Assembly (NCBI RefSeq): GCF_022698145.1
Contig: NZ_JALDAX010000004.1
Coordinates: 496,001 to 560,000 of the forward strand
Origin: Streptomyces spinosisporus
Lineage (GTDB): Bacteria > Actinomycetota > Actinomycetes > Streptomycetales > Streptomycetaceae
Direction of reading: 5' to 3'
Length of the DNA stretch: 64,000 nucleotides
In this document: positions 18,028 through 26,841 of the stretch, piece after piece
How positions within the stretch are numbered: position 1 is the stretch's first letter
Layout of the letters: the number at the start of each line of letters is the position of its first letter
Notes under the pieces: generated by a model
What the model was told of the DNA's origin: nothing
The model's input: the letters and a program-made list of their open reading frames with translations, nothing else
The model's database searches: none
Translations under genes and position numbers: made by a program

Positions 18028-19140
18028 CTACTCCTCCTCGGGCGATCGCGGCGCACTGACCGTCGTGCGCGGCGGGCGCCGCTGCGAGGAGGTGCGCACG
18101 ATCAGCTCCGTCGGTATCACCTGCTCGACCGGTTGGTCCGATTCGACCCCCTCGATCGCGTCGATGAGGAGCTGCACGACCGCCGTGCCGATGCGCCGCG
18201 GTTTCAGCGAGAGCGTGGTGATCGGCGGCTCGGTGTTGGCGTAGACGGTGGATTCGCTGCAGCAGACCAGAAGCAGGTCGTCCGGTACGCGCAGGCCGTA
18301 GCGGCGCGCCGCGGCGAGCAGGTCGGTGCCGTTGGGGTCGAACAGGCCGTAGACGGCGTCGGGCCGGTCGGGGCGGGCGAGCAGCCGGTCGGCGGCGACG
18401 GCGCCCGCGCACGGGTCGTGGGCCGGGTAGGCCTCGTACACCGGGTCCTGGCCGACGCGTTCGCACCAGCGCAGATAGGCCGTCGTCGACAGATGGGTGT
18501 ACGTGTCCGTCGACGTCCCCGTCAGCAGGCCGATGCGGCGGGCGCCGGCGTCGGCCAGATGGTCGAGGATGCCCATCACGGCGGCCTCGTGGTCGTTGTC
18601 GACCCACGCGGTGACCGGCAGCGAGCCGGCCGGGCGGCCGTCGGAGACGACGGGTAAACCCTGCCGGACCAGCTCGCTGACCACCGGGTCCTGGTCGGAG
18701 GGGTCGATGACGACCGTCCCGTCCAGGGCGACGTTCGACCACACGTCGTGGCGCGAGGTCGCGGGCAGGATCACCAGCGCGTAGCCGCGGGCCAGTGCGG
18801 CCGAGGTGGCGGCCCGCGCCATCTCGGCGAAGTAGGCGAACTCGGTGAAGGTGAAAGGTTCATCCCCGTAGGTCGTCACGGTCAGGCCGATGAGGCCCGA
18901 CTTGCCGGTACGGAGGGTTCTGGCGGCTGCCGACGGGCGGTAGCCCAGTCGGTCGGCGACCTCGCGGACATGGCGGCGGGTGGCGTCCGGGAGCCGCCCC
19001 TTGCCGTTGAGGGCGTCGGAGACGGTCGTGATGGAGACTCCGGCGGCGGCGGCCACGTCCCTGATGCCTGCCCGCCCCGGCCGGCTTCCTCGGCGTGAGG
19101 TTTCCGCGCGGCTCACCTGGTGCTTCCCTGCTGCTGTCAT
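18028..19140 (-). CDS. LacI-family transcriptional regulator
   Basis: 370 residues from the ATG at 19140. A GTG at 19113 preceded by AGGGAAG is a real alternative and would shorten it by nine residues. The LacI helix-turn-helix is clear (GIRDVAAAAGVSITTVSDAL, followed by GRLPDATRRHVREVADRLGY and hinge SAAARTLRTGKSGLIGL). The rest is a periplasmic-binding-like sensor domain. Ligand unknown. A 27-bp inverted repeat at 19230-19256, about 90 bp upstream of its start, is a candidate autoregulatory operator. Confidence 0.88.
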   Translation of the reverse strand: MTAAGKHQVSRAETSRRGSRPGRAGIRDVAAAAGVSITTVSDALNGKGRLPDATRRHVREVADRLGYRPSAAARTLRTGKSGLIGLTVTTYGDEPFTFTEFAYFAEMARAATSAALARGYALVILPATSRHDVWSNVALDGTVVIDPSDQDPVVSELVRQGLPVVSDGRPAGSLPVTAWVDNDHEAAVMGILDHLADAGARRIGLLTGTSTDTYTHLSTTAYLRWCERVGQDPVYEAYPAHDPCAGAVAADRLLARPDRPDAVYGLFDPNGTDLLAAARRYGLRVPDDLLLVCCSESTVYANTEPPITTLSLKPRRIGTAVVQLLIDAIEGVESDQPVEQVIPTELIVRTSSQRRPPRTTVSAPRSPEEE

Positions 19141-19540
19141 GGCGAGCCGATAGTAGGGCTCATGGACTGGGGTAGGGCGGACGCATATGCACGCGTTGAC
19201 AGGCACGTTTCTGCAAGGTCATCTTGCGTCAACTACCTTTGAAACAAAGTCAGTTGAACGATCCAATGTCACTACGTGACTTGTCGGCACGTATGGGCCT
19301 GCCAAGCCCCCGATGTTTCGAAGAGGTCTCAACTCACCTTCACGGGGGATGCGCGCCACGGAGTGAGCCACCGGCGCATAGATATATGTGGGCGCGCCCC
19401 TCGATTCGTCTCGCTAAGGGTGGTGTTGCCCCTGATGCGGCTGTGACGGAGGTGGTCCGTCCTGACCGGTACGCAGCGCCGCCGAATCCTCATAAGGTAA
19501 GCAGTATTCAGAGCCGGTGGTGGTCATGAGGAGGACTGCG
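19141..19540. other. Intergenic region between the LacI regulator and hisC-like genes
   Basis: About 400 bp with no convincing gene. It holds the 27-bp palindrome at 19230-19256 and a TTGACA at 19196-19201 followed after 17 bp by TCATCT, a possible rightward promoter. AGGAGGAC (near 19530) is the ribosome site of the aminotransferase gene. Confidence 0.6.
19230..19256. promoter_or_regulatory. 27-bp palindromic operator candidate
   Basis: CAACT-ac-CTTTG-aaa-CAAAG-tc-AGTTG: two nested pairs of perfect 5-bp inverted repeats, symmetrical about 19243. Size and symmetry suit a dimeric regulator. The adjacent LacI protein is the first candidate. Confidence 0.6.
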
Positions 19541-20620
19541 GTGAGCGAGACGAGCCCCAAGCTGCGCGCCGAGCTGGAGGGTATCCCCACCTACAAGCCG
19601 GGCAAGCCCGCCGCGGCCGGTGGCCCGGCGGCCTACAAGCTGTCCTCCAACGAGAACCCCTATCCGCCGCTGCCCGGTGTGATGGAGACGGTGACGGCCG
19701 CGGTCGCGTCCTTCAACCGCTACCCGGACATGGCCTGCACGGGGCTGATGAGCGAGCTGTCCGACCGCTTCGGTGTGCCGCTCGGCCATCTGGCCACCGG
19801 CACCGGTTCGGTGGGCGTGGCCCAGCAGCTGATCCAGGCCACCGCCGGCCCCGGTGACGAGGTCATCTACGCCTGGCGGTCCTTCGAGGCGTACCCGATC
19901 ATCACGCAGATCAGCGGCGCCACCTCGGTGCAGGTGCCGCTGACCCCGGGCGAGGTGCACGACCTGGACGCGATGGCGGACGCGATCACCGACCGCACCC
20001 GCCTGATCTTCGTGTGCAACCCCAACAACCCGACCGGAACGGTCGTGCGCCGGGCGGAGCTGGAACGGTTCCTCGACCGGGTGCCCGGCGATGTGCTGGT
20101 GGTGCTGGACGAGGCCTACCGCGAGTTCATCCGCGACCCCGAGGTGCCCGACGGTGTGGAGCTGTACCGCGAGCGGCCGAACGTCTGTGTGCTGCGCACG
20201 TTCTCCAAGGCGTACGGCCTCGCGGGTCTGCGTGTCGGCTTCGCGATCGCCCATGAGCCGGTCGCGGCGGCGCTGCGCAAGACGGCGGTGCCGTTCGGTG
20301 TGAGCCAGCTCGCGCAGGAGGCGGCCATCGCCTCGCTGAGGGCCGAGGACGAGCTGCTCGGCCGGGTCGGCTCCCTGGTCTGCGAGCGCAACCGGGTGGT
20401 GGACACGCTGCGCTCCCAGGGCTGGACGGTGCCCGAGACCCAGGCCAACTTCGTGTGGCTGCGGCTGGGGGAGCGCACGGTGCCCTTCGCGCAGGCTTGT
20501 GAGGAGCACGGTGTGGTGGTCCGGCCGTTCGCGGGCGAGGGCGTGCGGGTGACGGTCGGCGAGAACGAGGCGAACGACATCTTCCTGAAGGTGACGGAAG
20601 CGTTCCGCAAGGAGCTGTGA
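19541..20620 (+). CDS. Histidinol-phosphate / aromatic aminotransferase (HisC-like)
   Basis: 359 residues from the GTG at 19541, with GAGGAG seven bases upstream. It is fold-type I aminotransferase family His[12 protein letters not shown] near residue 35, NRYPD near 62, [10 protein letters not shown] near 165, [14 protein letters not shown] with the PLP lysine near 225, and NFVWLRLG near 305. Members convert histidinol phosphate and 2-oxoglutarate to imidazole-acetol phosphate and glutamate. Many actinobacterial copies away from the his operon act mainly on phenylalanine or other aromatic amino acids, so the substrate is unsettled. Confidence 0.85.
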   Translation: MSETSPKLRAELEGIPTYKPGKPAAAGGPAAYKLSSNENPYPPLPGVMETVTAAVASFNRYPDMACTGLMSELSDRFGVPLGHLATGTGSVGVAQQLIQATAGPGDEVIYAWRSFEAYPIITQISGATSVQVPLTPGEVHDLDAMADAITDRTRLIFVCNPNNPTGTVVRRAELERFLDRVPGDVLVVLDEAYREFIRDPEVPDGVELYRERPNVCVLRTFSKAYGLAGLRVGFAIAHEPVAAALRKTAVPFGVSQLAQEAAIASLRAEDELLGRVGSLVCERNRVVDTLRSQGWTVPETQANFVWLRLGERTVPFAQACEEHGVVVRPFAGEGVRVTVGENEANDIFLKVTEAFRKEL

Positions 20621-20651
20621 GCTCCGGCAACGGGTCGACGTGACGGAGGAG

Positions 20652-20669
20652 ACAGCACCCTGGTGCTGT
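20652..20669 (+). terminator. Hairpin between the hisC-like gene and cydA
   Basis: ACAGCACC (20652-20659) and GGTGCTGT (20662-20669) form a tight hairpin (effectively a 7-bp stem with a 4-base loop), 32 bp after the hisC-like stop and upstream of the Rex-type operator. Confidence 0.5.
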
Positions 20670-20702
20670 TCCGCCCGACCCGTGCGCCATAATTGCTTGT
20701 GA

Positions 20703-20720
20703 ATGTGAACGCTTTCACAA
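20703..20720. promoter_or_regulatory. Rex operator (ROP) of the cytochrome bd operon
   Basis: ATGTGAACGCTTTCACAA matches the Rex consensus TTGTGAANNNNTTCACAA at all but the first fixed base. A second TTGTGAA at 20697-20703 makes a larger overlapping palindrome (GCTTGTGAA ... TTCACAAGC, 20695-20722). Rex binds such sites when the NADH/NAD ratio is low and repressed cydABCD is a known S. coelicolor target. Confidence 0.85.
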
Positions 20721-20738
20721 GCGGTTAGGAGCGGCGAC

Positions 20739-22247
20739 GTGGACCTGGCTTTGGCGCCGGAGACTCTGGCGCGATGGCAGTTCGGTATCACCACCGTCTA
20801 CCACTTCCTTTTCGTCCCCCTGACGATCTCGCTGGCCGCCCTCACGGCCGGCCTGCAGACGGCCTGGGTGCGCACGGAGAAGGAGAAGTACCTCAGGGCG
20901 ACCAAGTTCTGGGGCAAGCTTTTCCTGATCAACATCGCGATGGGTGTCGTCACCGGCATCGTGCAGGAGTTCCAGTTCGGCATGAACTGGTCCGACTACT
21001 CCCGCTTCGTCGGTGATGTCTTCGGTGCTCCGCTGGCCTTCGAGGCCCTGATCGCGTTCTTCTTCGAGTCGACCTTCATCGGTCTGTGGATCTTCGGCTG
21101 GGACAAGCTGCCCAAGCGGATCCATCTGGCCTGCATCTGGATGGTCTCGATCGGCACGATCCTGTCGGCGTACTTCATCCTCGCGGCCAACTCCTGGATG
21201 CAGCACCCCGTCGGCTACCGGATCAACAAGGCCAGGGGACGTGCCGAACTCACCGACTTCTGGCAGGTGCTCACCCAGAACACCGCGCTCGCCCAGGCCT
21301 TCCACACGCTCTCGGCCTCCTTCCTGACCGGTGGCGCGTTCATGGTCGGCATCGCCGCCTTCCATCTGTTCCGCAAGAAGCACGTGCGCGTCATGAAGAC
21401 CTCGCTGCGGCTGGGTCTGATCACCGTCGTCATCGCCGGCATGCTCACCGCGATCAGCGGTGACACCCTCGGCAAGGTCATGTTCAAGCAGCAGCCGATG
21501 AAGATGGCGGCTGCCGAGGCCCTGTGGGACGGCCAGGACTCCGCGCCGTTCTCGGTCTTCGCCTACGGCGACGTGAGCAAGGGCCACAACAGCGTCGAAC
21601 TGTCGATCCCCGGTGTGCTGTCGTTCCTCGCCGACGACGACTTCAACTCCTACGTCCCCGGCATCAACGACACCAACAAGGCAGAGCAGGAGAAGTACGG
21701 CCCCGGCGACTACCGCCCGATCATCCCCGTCACCTTCTGGGCGTTCCGCTGGATGATCGGCTTCGGCATGGCGTCCTTCGCCATCGGCCTGGCCGGGCTC
21801 TGGCTGACCCGCAAGAAGTTCATGCTGCCGCAGCACCTGAGGGTCGGCGACGACGAGGTGCCGCATCTGGTCCTGTTCCGGAACAAGGCCCTGAGCCCCA
21901 AGCTGGGCAGGCTCTACTGGCTGGTGGCCATCTGGACCATGGGCTTCCCGCTGATCGCCAACTCCTGGGGCTGGATCTTCACCGAGATGGGCCGTCAGCC
22001 CTGGGTCGTCTACGGCGTCCTGCAGACCCGTCACGCGGTCTCCCCCGGTGTCTCCCAGGCCGAGGTCCTCACCTCGATGAGCATCTTCACCGCGCTGTAC
22101 GCCGTCCTTGCCGTCGTCGAGGTCAAGCTGCTGGTGAAGTACGTCAAGGCCGGCCCGCCCGAGCTCACCGAGGCCGACCTCAACCCGCCCACGAAGATCG
22201 GCGGCGACACCCGTGACGCCGACAAGCCGATGGCCTTCTCGTACTAG
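20739..22247 (+). CDS. cydA: Cytochrome bd quinol oxidase subunit I (CydA)
   Basis: 502 residues from a GTG with AGGAG upstream. CydA carries haems b558, b595 and d and the quinol site. The N-terminal LARWQFGITTVYHFLFVPLT contains the haem-b595 ligand His (near residue 22), GMNWSDYSRFVGDVFG is conserved, and about nine hydrophobic segments are present. The Q-loop is short (roughly residues 250-330). The enzyme reduces O2 with high affinity and without proton pumping. First gene of an operon with cydB (18 bp) and cydCD, preceded by the Rex-type operator. Confidence 0.97.
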   Translation: MDLALAPETLARWQFGITTVYHFLFVPLTISLAALTAGLQTAWVRTEKEKYLRATKFWGKLFLINIAMGVVTGIVQEFQFGMNWSDYSRFVGDVFGAPLAFEALIAFFFESTFIGLWIFGWDKLPKRIHLACIWMVSIGTILSAYFILAANSWMQHPVGYRINKARGRAELTDFWQVLTQNTALAQAFHTLSASFLTGGAFMVGIAAFHLFRKKHVRVMKTSLRLGLITVVIAGMLTAISGDTLGKVMFKQQPMKMAAAEALWDGQDSAPFSVFAYGDVSKGHNSVELSIPGVLSFLADDDFNSYVPGINDTNKAEQEKYGPGDYRPIIPVTFWAFRWMIGFGMASFAIGLAGLWLTRKKFMLPQHLRVGDDEVPHLVLFRNKALSPKLGRLYWLVAIWTMGFPLIANSWGWIFTEMGRQPWVVYGVLQTRHAVSPGVSQAEVLTSMSIFTALYAVLAVVEVKLLVKYVKAGPPELTEADLNPPTKIGGDTRDADKPMAFSY

Positions 22248-22265
22248 GCCGAGGGAGAGCGAGTC

Positions 22266-23270
22266 ATGGAACTGCACGACGTCTGGTTCGTCCTGATCGC
22301 CGTCCTGTGGACCGGTTACTTCTTCCTGGAGGGCTTCGACTTCGGGGTCGGCATCCTCACCAAGCTGCTGGCCCGCGACCGGCCCGAGAAGAGGGTGCTG
22401 ATCAACACCATCGGCCCGGTCTGGGACGGCAACGAGGTGTGGCTGCTCTCGGCGGGCGGCGCGACCTTCGCCGCCTTCCCCGAGTGGTACGCCACGCTCT
22501 TCTCGGGCTTCTATCTGCCGCTGCTGGTCATCCTGCTCAGCCTGATCGTGCGGGGCGTCGCATTCGAGTACCGGGCCAAGCGTCCCGAGGAGCACTGGCA
22601 GCGCAACTGGGAGACCGCGATCTTCTGGACCTCGCTGATCCCGGCGTTCCTGTGGGGGGTCGCCTTCGGCAACATCGTGCGCGGCGTGAAGATCGACAAG
22701 AACTTCGAGTACGTCGGCAGTGTCTGGGACCTGCTCAACCCGTACGCCGTGCTCGGCGGGCTGGTGACGCTGACGCTGTTCACCTTCCACGGGGCGGTGT
22801 TCACGGCGCTCAAGACGGTCGGCGAGATCCGGGAGCGGGCGCGGAGGCTGGCCACGGTGGTCGGTCTGACCGCCGCCGTGGTGGCGCTGGTCTTCCTGCT
22901 GTGGACACAGGTCGACAGCGGGGACGGCAAGAGCCTGGTGGCGCTCGTCGTGGCCGTGGCCGCCCTGGTCGCCGCGCTGGTGGCCAATCAGGCCGGGCGC
23001 GAGGGATGGTCGTTCGCACTGTCCGGGGTCACCATCGTGGCCGCCGTGGCGATGCTGTTCCTGTCGCTCTTCCCCGATGTCATGCCGTCGTCGCTCGACG
23101 AGGACTGGAGCCTGACCGTCACCAACGCCTCGTCGAGCCCCTACACCCTGAAAATCATGACCTGGTGTGCCGGTATCGCCACGCCGATCGTCCTGCTCTA
23201 CCAGGGGTGGACCTACTGGGTGTTCCGCAAGCGCATCGGGACGCAGCACATCGCTGAGACCGTGCACTGA
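22266..23270 (+). CDS. cydB: Cytochrome bd oxidase subunit II (CydB)
   Basis: 334 residues, full length, with about eight hydrophobic segments. The family signature is at the N-terminus (WFVLIAVLWTGYFFLEGFDFG) and in FLWGVAFGNIVRGV near residue 137. CydB stabilises the oxidase with CydA in the membrane. It begins 18 bp after cydA behind GGGAGAGCG and is followed by cydCD after only 12 bp, so the three are one transcript. Confidence 0.97.
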   Translation: MELHDVWFVLIAVLWTGYFFLEGFDFGVGILTKLLARDRPEKRVLINTIGPVWDGNEVWLLSAGGATFAAFPEWYATLFSGFYLPLLVILLSLIVRGVAFEYRAKRPEEHWQRNWETAIFWTSLIPAFLWGVAFGNIVRGVKIDKNFEYVGSVWDLLNPYAVLGGLVTLTLFTFHGAVFTALKTVGEIRERARRLATVVGLTAAVVALVFLLWTQVDSGDGKSLVALVVAVAALVAALVANQAGREGWSFALSGVTIVAAVAMLFLSLFPDVMPSSLDEDWSLTVTNASSSPYTLKIMTWCAGIATPIVLLYQGWTYWVFRKRIGTQHIAETVH

Positions 23271-23275
23271 GGTGT

Positions 23276-23289
23276 GTTTCACGTGAAAC
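23276..23289. other. parS site (perfect) across the cydCD start
   Basis: GTTTCACGTGAAAC begins 3 bp after the GAGG ribosome site (23269-23272) and spans the probable GTG start codon (23283-23285) of cydCD. Confidence 0.92.
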
Positions 23290-26200
23290 CAATCGATCCA
23301 CGTCTGTTGCGGTACGCCCGCGCCACCCGCCTGTTCATGGTGGCGGTCGTCGGACTGGGTGCTGTCGGGGCGGGCCTGGTCATCGCGCAGGCGATGCTCA
23401 TCGCCGAGGTCGTGGTCGGTGCCTTCCAGCACCGGATGACGGTCTCCGCACTCGGCACGCCCCTGCTGCTCCTGGCGGCCGTCGCGGCCGGACGGGCGTT
23501 GGTCTCCTGGCTCACCGAACTCGCCGCCCACCGGGCGAGCGCGGCGGTGAAGTCGGAGCTGCGGGGGCGGCTGCTGGAGCGTGCCGTCGCCCTGGGGCCG
23601 GGGTGGCTGGGCGGGCAGCGGACGGGCTCGCTGGTCGCCCTGGCGACACGGGGAGTCGACGCCCTCGACGACTACTTCTCGCGCTATTTGCCGCAGTTGG
23701 GGCTTGCGGTGGTCGTGCCGGTCGCGGTGCTGGCCCGGATCGTCACCGAGGACTGGGTGTCGGCGGCGATCATCGTGGGCACCCTGCCGCTCATCCCGGT
23801 CTTCATGATGCTGATCGGCTGGGCCACGCAGTCCCGGATGGACCGTCAGTGGCGGCTGCTGTCCCGCCTGTCCGGGCACTTCCTGGACGTCGTCGCGGGA
23901 CTGCCGACCCTGAAGGTGTTCGGGCGGGCCAAGGCGCAGGCCGAGTCGATCCGCCGGATCACCGGCGAGTACCGGCAGGCGACGATGCGTACGCTGCGGA
24001 TCGCCTTCATCTCGTCGTTCGCGCTGGAGCTGCTCTCCACGCTGTCCGTGGCCCTGGTCGCCGTGACGATCGGCATGCGGCTGGTGCACGGCGAGATGGA
24101 CCTCTACGTCGGCCTGGTCATCCTCGTCCTGGCGCCCGAGGCGTATCTGCCGCTGCGCCAGGTCGGTGCGCAGTACCACGCGGCGGCCGAGGGGCTCGCC
24201 GCGGCCGAGGAGATCTTCGCCGTCCTGGAGACGCCCGTGCCGGCGTCGGGCACGGCGGACGTGCCCGAGGGCGCCATCGCTTTCGAGGGCGTGACGGTCC
24301 GCTACCCCGGGCGCTCCGAGGACGCGGTGTCGCAGGCGTCCTTCACCGTCGAGCCCGGGGAGACGGTCGCCCTCGTCGGGCCGAGCGGCATCGGCAAGTC
24401 GACGCTGCTGAACGTCCTGCTGGGCTTTGTGCGGCCGACTGAGGGGCGGGTGCGGATCGGGGGAGTCGATCTGCGCGAGGCCGACCTGGAGCAGTGGCGG
24501 TCGCGGATCGCCTGGGTGCCGCAGTGCCCGCACCTGTTCGCCGGGACCGTCGCGGAGAACGTACGGCTCGCGCGTCCCGGCGCCGACGACGACGCCGTAC
24601 GGCGGGCGTTGGCGGACGCCGGTGCGCTGGAGTTCGTGGAGGCGCTCCCCGTGGGGACGGACACGCTGCTCGGCGAGGACGGTGCCGGGCTCTCCGCCGG
24701 GCAGCGGCAACGGCTCGCACTCGCCCGGGCGTTCCTTGCGGACCGGCCGGTGCTGCTCCTCGACGAGCCGACAGCCGCGCTGGACGGCGCCACCGAGGCG
24801 GAGGTCGTTCAGGCGGTACGGCGACTGGCGGCGGGGCGGACCGTCCTGCTGGTGGTGCACCGGCCGGCCCTGCTCGCACCGGCGGACCGGATCGTCAGGC
24901 TGGACGCGCCGACGCTGCCCACGGCGGTGGAACACCGGGCACCCGAGGCACGGGCGGCGACCCGGGAGGCGTACGAGAGTCCGGCCGTGCACGAGCCCGG
25001 GAACGACGCGGCCGCCGCGGTGAGCGGTGGCGGCGGTGTCCTCGCGCGGGTGCGGGCCATGTCCGGCCCCCGGCGCGGCCGGCTGGCGCTCGCCCTGCTG
25101 CTCGGCAGCCTCGCGCTCGGCAGTGCCGTCGGGCTCATGGCCACCTCCGGGTGGCTCATCTCGCGGGCCTCGCAGCAGCCGCCCGTGCTGTATCTGATGG
25201 TGGCGGTGACGGCGACGCGCGCCTTCGGCATCGGGCGGGCGGTCTTCCGGTACGGCGAGCGGCTGGTGTCGCACGACGCGGTGCTGCGGATGCTGGCCGA
25301 CACCAGGGTCGCCGTCTACCGGCGCCTTGAGCGGCTGGCCCCCGCCGGGCTGCGCCGCACCCGTCGCGGCGACCTGCTCTCGCGGCTGGTCAGCGACGTG
25401 GACGCCCTCCAGGACTACTGGCTGCGCTGGCTGCTGCCCGCGGGAACCGCGGTGGTCGTGTCCGCCGCATCCGTGGGCTTCACGGCGTGGCTGCTGCCCG
25501 AGGCCGGTCTCGCGCTCGCCGTCGGGCTGGTGGCGGCCGGGGTCGGCGTGCCGCTGCTCACCGGTGCGGTGGCCCGCCGTGCCGACCGCAGGCTGGCGCC
25601 CGCGCGAGGGCAGCTCGCGACGCGGGTGACCGATCTGCTCACCGGAACCGCGGAGTTGACCGTCGCCGGCGCCCTGGACGCCCGCAGTGCCGAGGCACGG
25701 CGCGCCGACGGCGTGCTCACCCGGATCGCCTCGCGCGCCGCGACCGCCACCGCGCTCGGCGACGGCCTGACCGCGCTGCTCTCGGGACTGACGGTCGCCG
25801 CCACCGCGCTCGCGGGCGTGCAGGCGGTCGCCGACGGGCGGCTGGACGGGGTCTCGACGGCCGTGGTCGTCCTCACCCCGCTGGCCGCCTTCGAGGCCGT
25901 CCTGGGGTTGCCGCTCGCCGTGCAGTACCGGCAGCGGGTGCGCAGAAGCGCGCAGCGCGTGTACGAGGTCCTGGACGCGCCCGAGCCGGTGCGGGAGCCG
26001 GAGCGGCCCCGGCAGGCGCCCGCCTCCCCCTTCCCGGTGGCCCTCAAGGGCGTGACCGCACGGTACGAGGGGCAGCGGCGCCCCGCGCTCGACGGCCTCG
26101 ACCTGACGCTCGGACGGGGGCAGCGGATCGCCGTGGTCGGGCCGTCCGGCTCAGGCAAGACGACACTGGCCCAGACGCTGCTGCGGTTCCTGGACGCGGA

Positions 26201-26780
26201 GGCCGGCTCGTACACCCTGGCAGGCGTGGACGCCCGCGCCCTCGCCGGCGACGACGTACGACGCCTGGTCGGGCTGTGCGCGCAGGACGCGCATCTCTTC
26301 GACAGCTCGGTGCGCGAGAACCTGCTCCTCGCGCGCAAGGACGCCACCGAGGACCAGCTGCGCGACGTGCTGCGGCGCGCCCGGCTGCTGGAGTGGGCGG
26401 ACAGGCTGCCCGACGGCCTGGACACGCTGGTCGGTGAGCACGGGGCCCGGCTGTCGGGCGGGCAGCGGCAGCGGCTGGCACTGGCCCGGGCGCTCCTCGC
26501 CGACTTCCCCGTCCTGGTGCTCGACGAGCCCGCCGAACATCTCGACCTGCCGACGGCCGACGCCCTGACCGCCGACCTGCTGGCCGCCACACAGGGCCGT
26601 ACGACCCTGCTGATCACGCACCGGCTGGCCGGTCTGGAAGCGGTGGACGAGGTCGTCGTCCTGGACGAGGGGCGAGTGGTGCAGCGAGGCGCCTACGCCG
26701 AACTGGTCGCCGTACCGGGGCCGTTGCGGGCGATGGTGGAGCGGGAGGAGCAGGGGGAGTCGCTGGTGGCGGCGGGGTAG
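23283..26780 (+). CDS. cydCD: Fused CydD-CydC thiol/haem ABC exporter for cytochrome bd assembly
   Basis: 1165 residues: the CydD half (membrane about 1-300, ATPase 330-540) and CydC half (membrane 590-870, ATPase 905-1150) in one chain, as usual in actinobacteria. Walker A motifs are GPSGIGKST and GPSGSGKTT; signatures are LSAGQRQR and LSGGQRQR; Walker B are LLLDEPTAALD and LVLDEPAEHLD. It exports cysteine/glutathione needed for bd maturation. Two GTG starts lie in frame: 23274, too close to GAGG, and 23283, 10 bases from GAGG, used here. The parS palindrome overlaps this start. Confidence 0.95.
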   Translation: MKPIDPRLLRYARATRLFMVAVVGLGAVGAGLVIAQAMLIAEVVVGAFQHRMTVSALGTPLLLLAAVAAGRALVSWLTELAAHRASAAVKSELRGRLLERAVALGPGWLGGQRTGSLVALATRGVDALDDYFSRYLPQLGLAVVVPVAVLARIVTEDWVSAAIIVGTLPLIPVFMMLIGWATQSRMDRQWRLLSRLSGHFLDVVAGLPTLKVFGRAKAQAESIRRITGEYRQATMRTLRIAFISSFALELLSTLSVALVAVTIGMRLVHGEMDLYVGLVILVLAPEAYLPLRQVGAQYHAAAEGLAAAEEIFAVLETPVPASGTADVPEGAIAFEGVTVRYPGRSEDAVSQASFTVEPGETVALVGPSGIGKSTLLNVLLGFVRPTEGRVRIGGVDLREADLEQWRSRIAWVPQCPHLFAGTVAENVRLARPGADDDAVRRALADAGALEFVEALPVGTDTLLGEDGAGLSAGQRQRLALARAFLADRPVLLLDEPTAALDGATEAEVVQAVRRLAAGRTVLLVVHRPALLAPADRIVRLDAPTLPTAVEHRAPEARAATREAYESPAVHEPGNDAAAAVSGGGGVLARVRAMSGPRRGRLALALLLGSLALGSAVGLMATSGWLISRASQQPPVLYLMVAVTATRAFGIGRAVFRYGERLVSHDAVLRMLADTRVAVYRRLERLAPAGLRRTRRGDLLSRLVSDVDALQDYWLRWLLPAGTAVVVSAASVGFTAWLLPEAGLALAVGLVAAGVGVPLLTGAVARRADRRLAPARGQLATRVTDLLTGTAELTVAGALDARSAEARRADGVLTRIASRAATATALGDGLTALLSGLTVAATALAGVQAVADGRLDGVSTAVVVLTPLAAFEAVLGLPLAVQYRQRVRRSAQRVYEVLDAPEPVREPERPRQAPASPFPVALKGVTARYEGQRRPALDGLDLTLGRGQRIAVVGPSGSGKTTLAQTLLRFLDAEAGSYTLAGVDARALAGDDVRRLVGLCAQDAHLFDSSVRENLLLARKDATEDQLRDVLRRARLLEWADRLPDGLDTLVGEHGARLSGGQRQRLALARALLADFPVLVLDEPAEHLDLPTADALTADLLAATQGRTTLLITHRLAGLEAVDEVVVLDEGRVVQRGAYAELVAVPGPLRAMVEREEQGESLVAAG

Positions 26781-26841
26781 GCGTGCCGCGCGCCACCGGT
26801 CCCGACTTTCTGCAACAAAAGGGACTTATTACGCTCGGGAC

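Noticed and set aside
20715..25274. A 1519-codon open frame on the minus strand opposite cydA, cydB and cydCD.
   Set aside because: It mirrors strongly conserved plus-strand genes. Its product is a low-complexity Arg/Gln/His/Pro/Gly sequence with no domain, as expected for an antisense frame in very GC-rich DNA.
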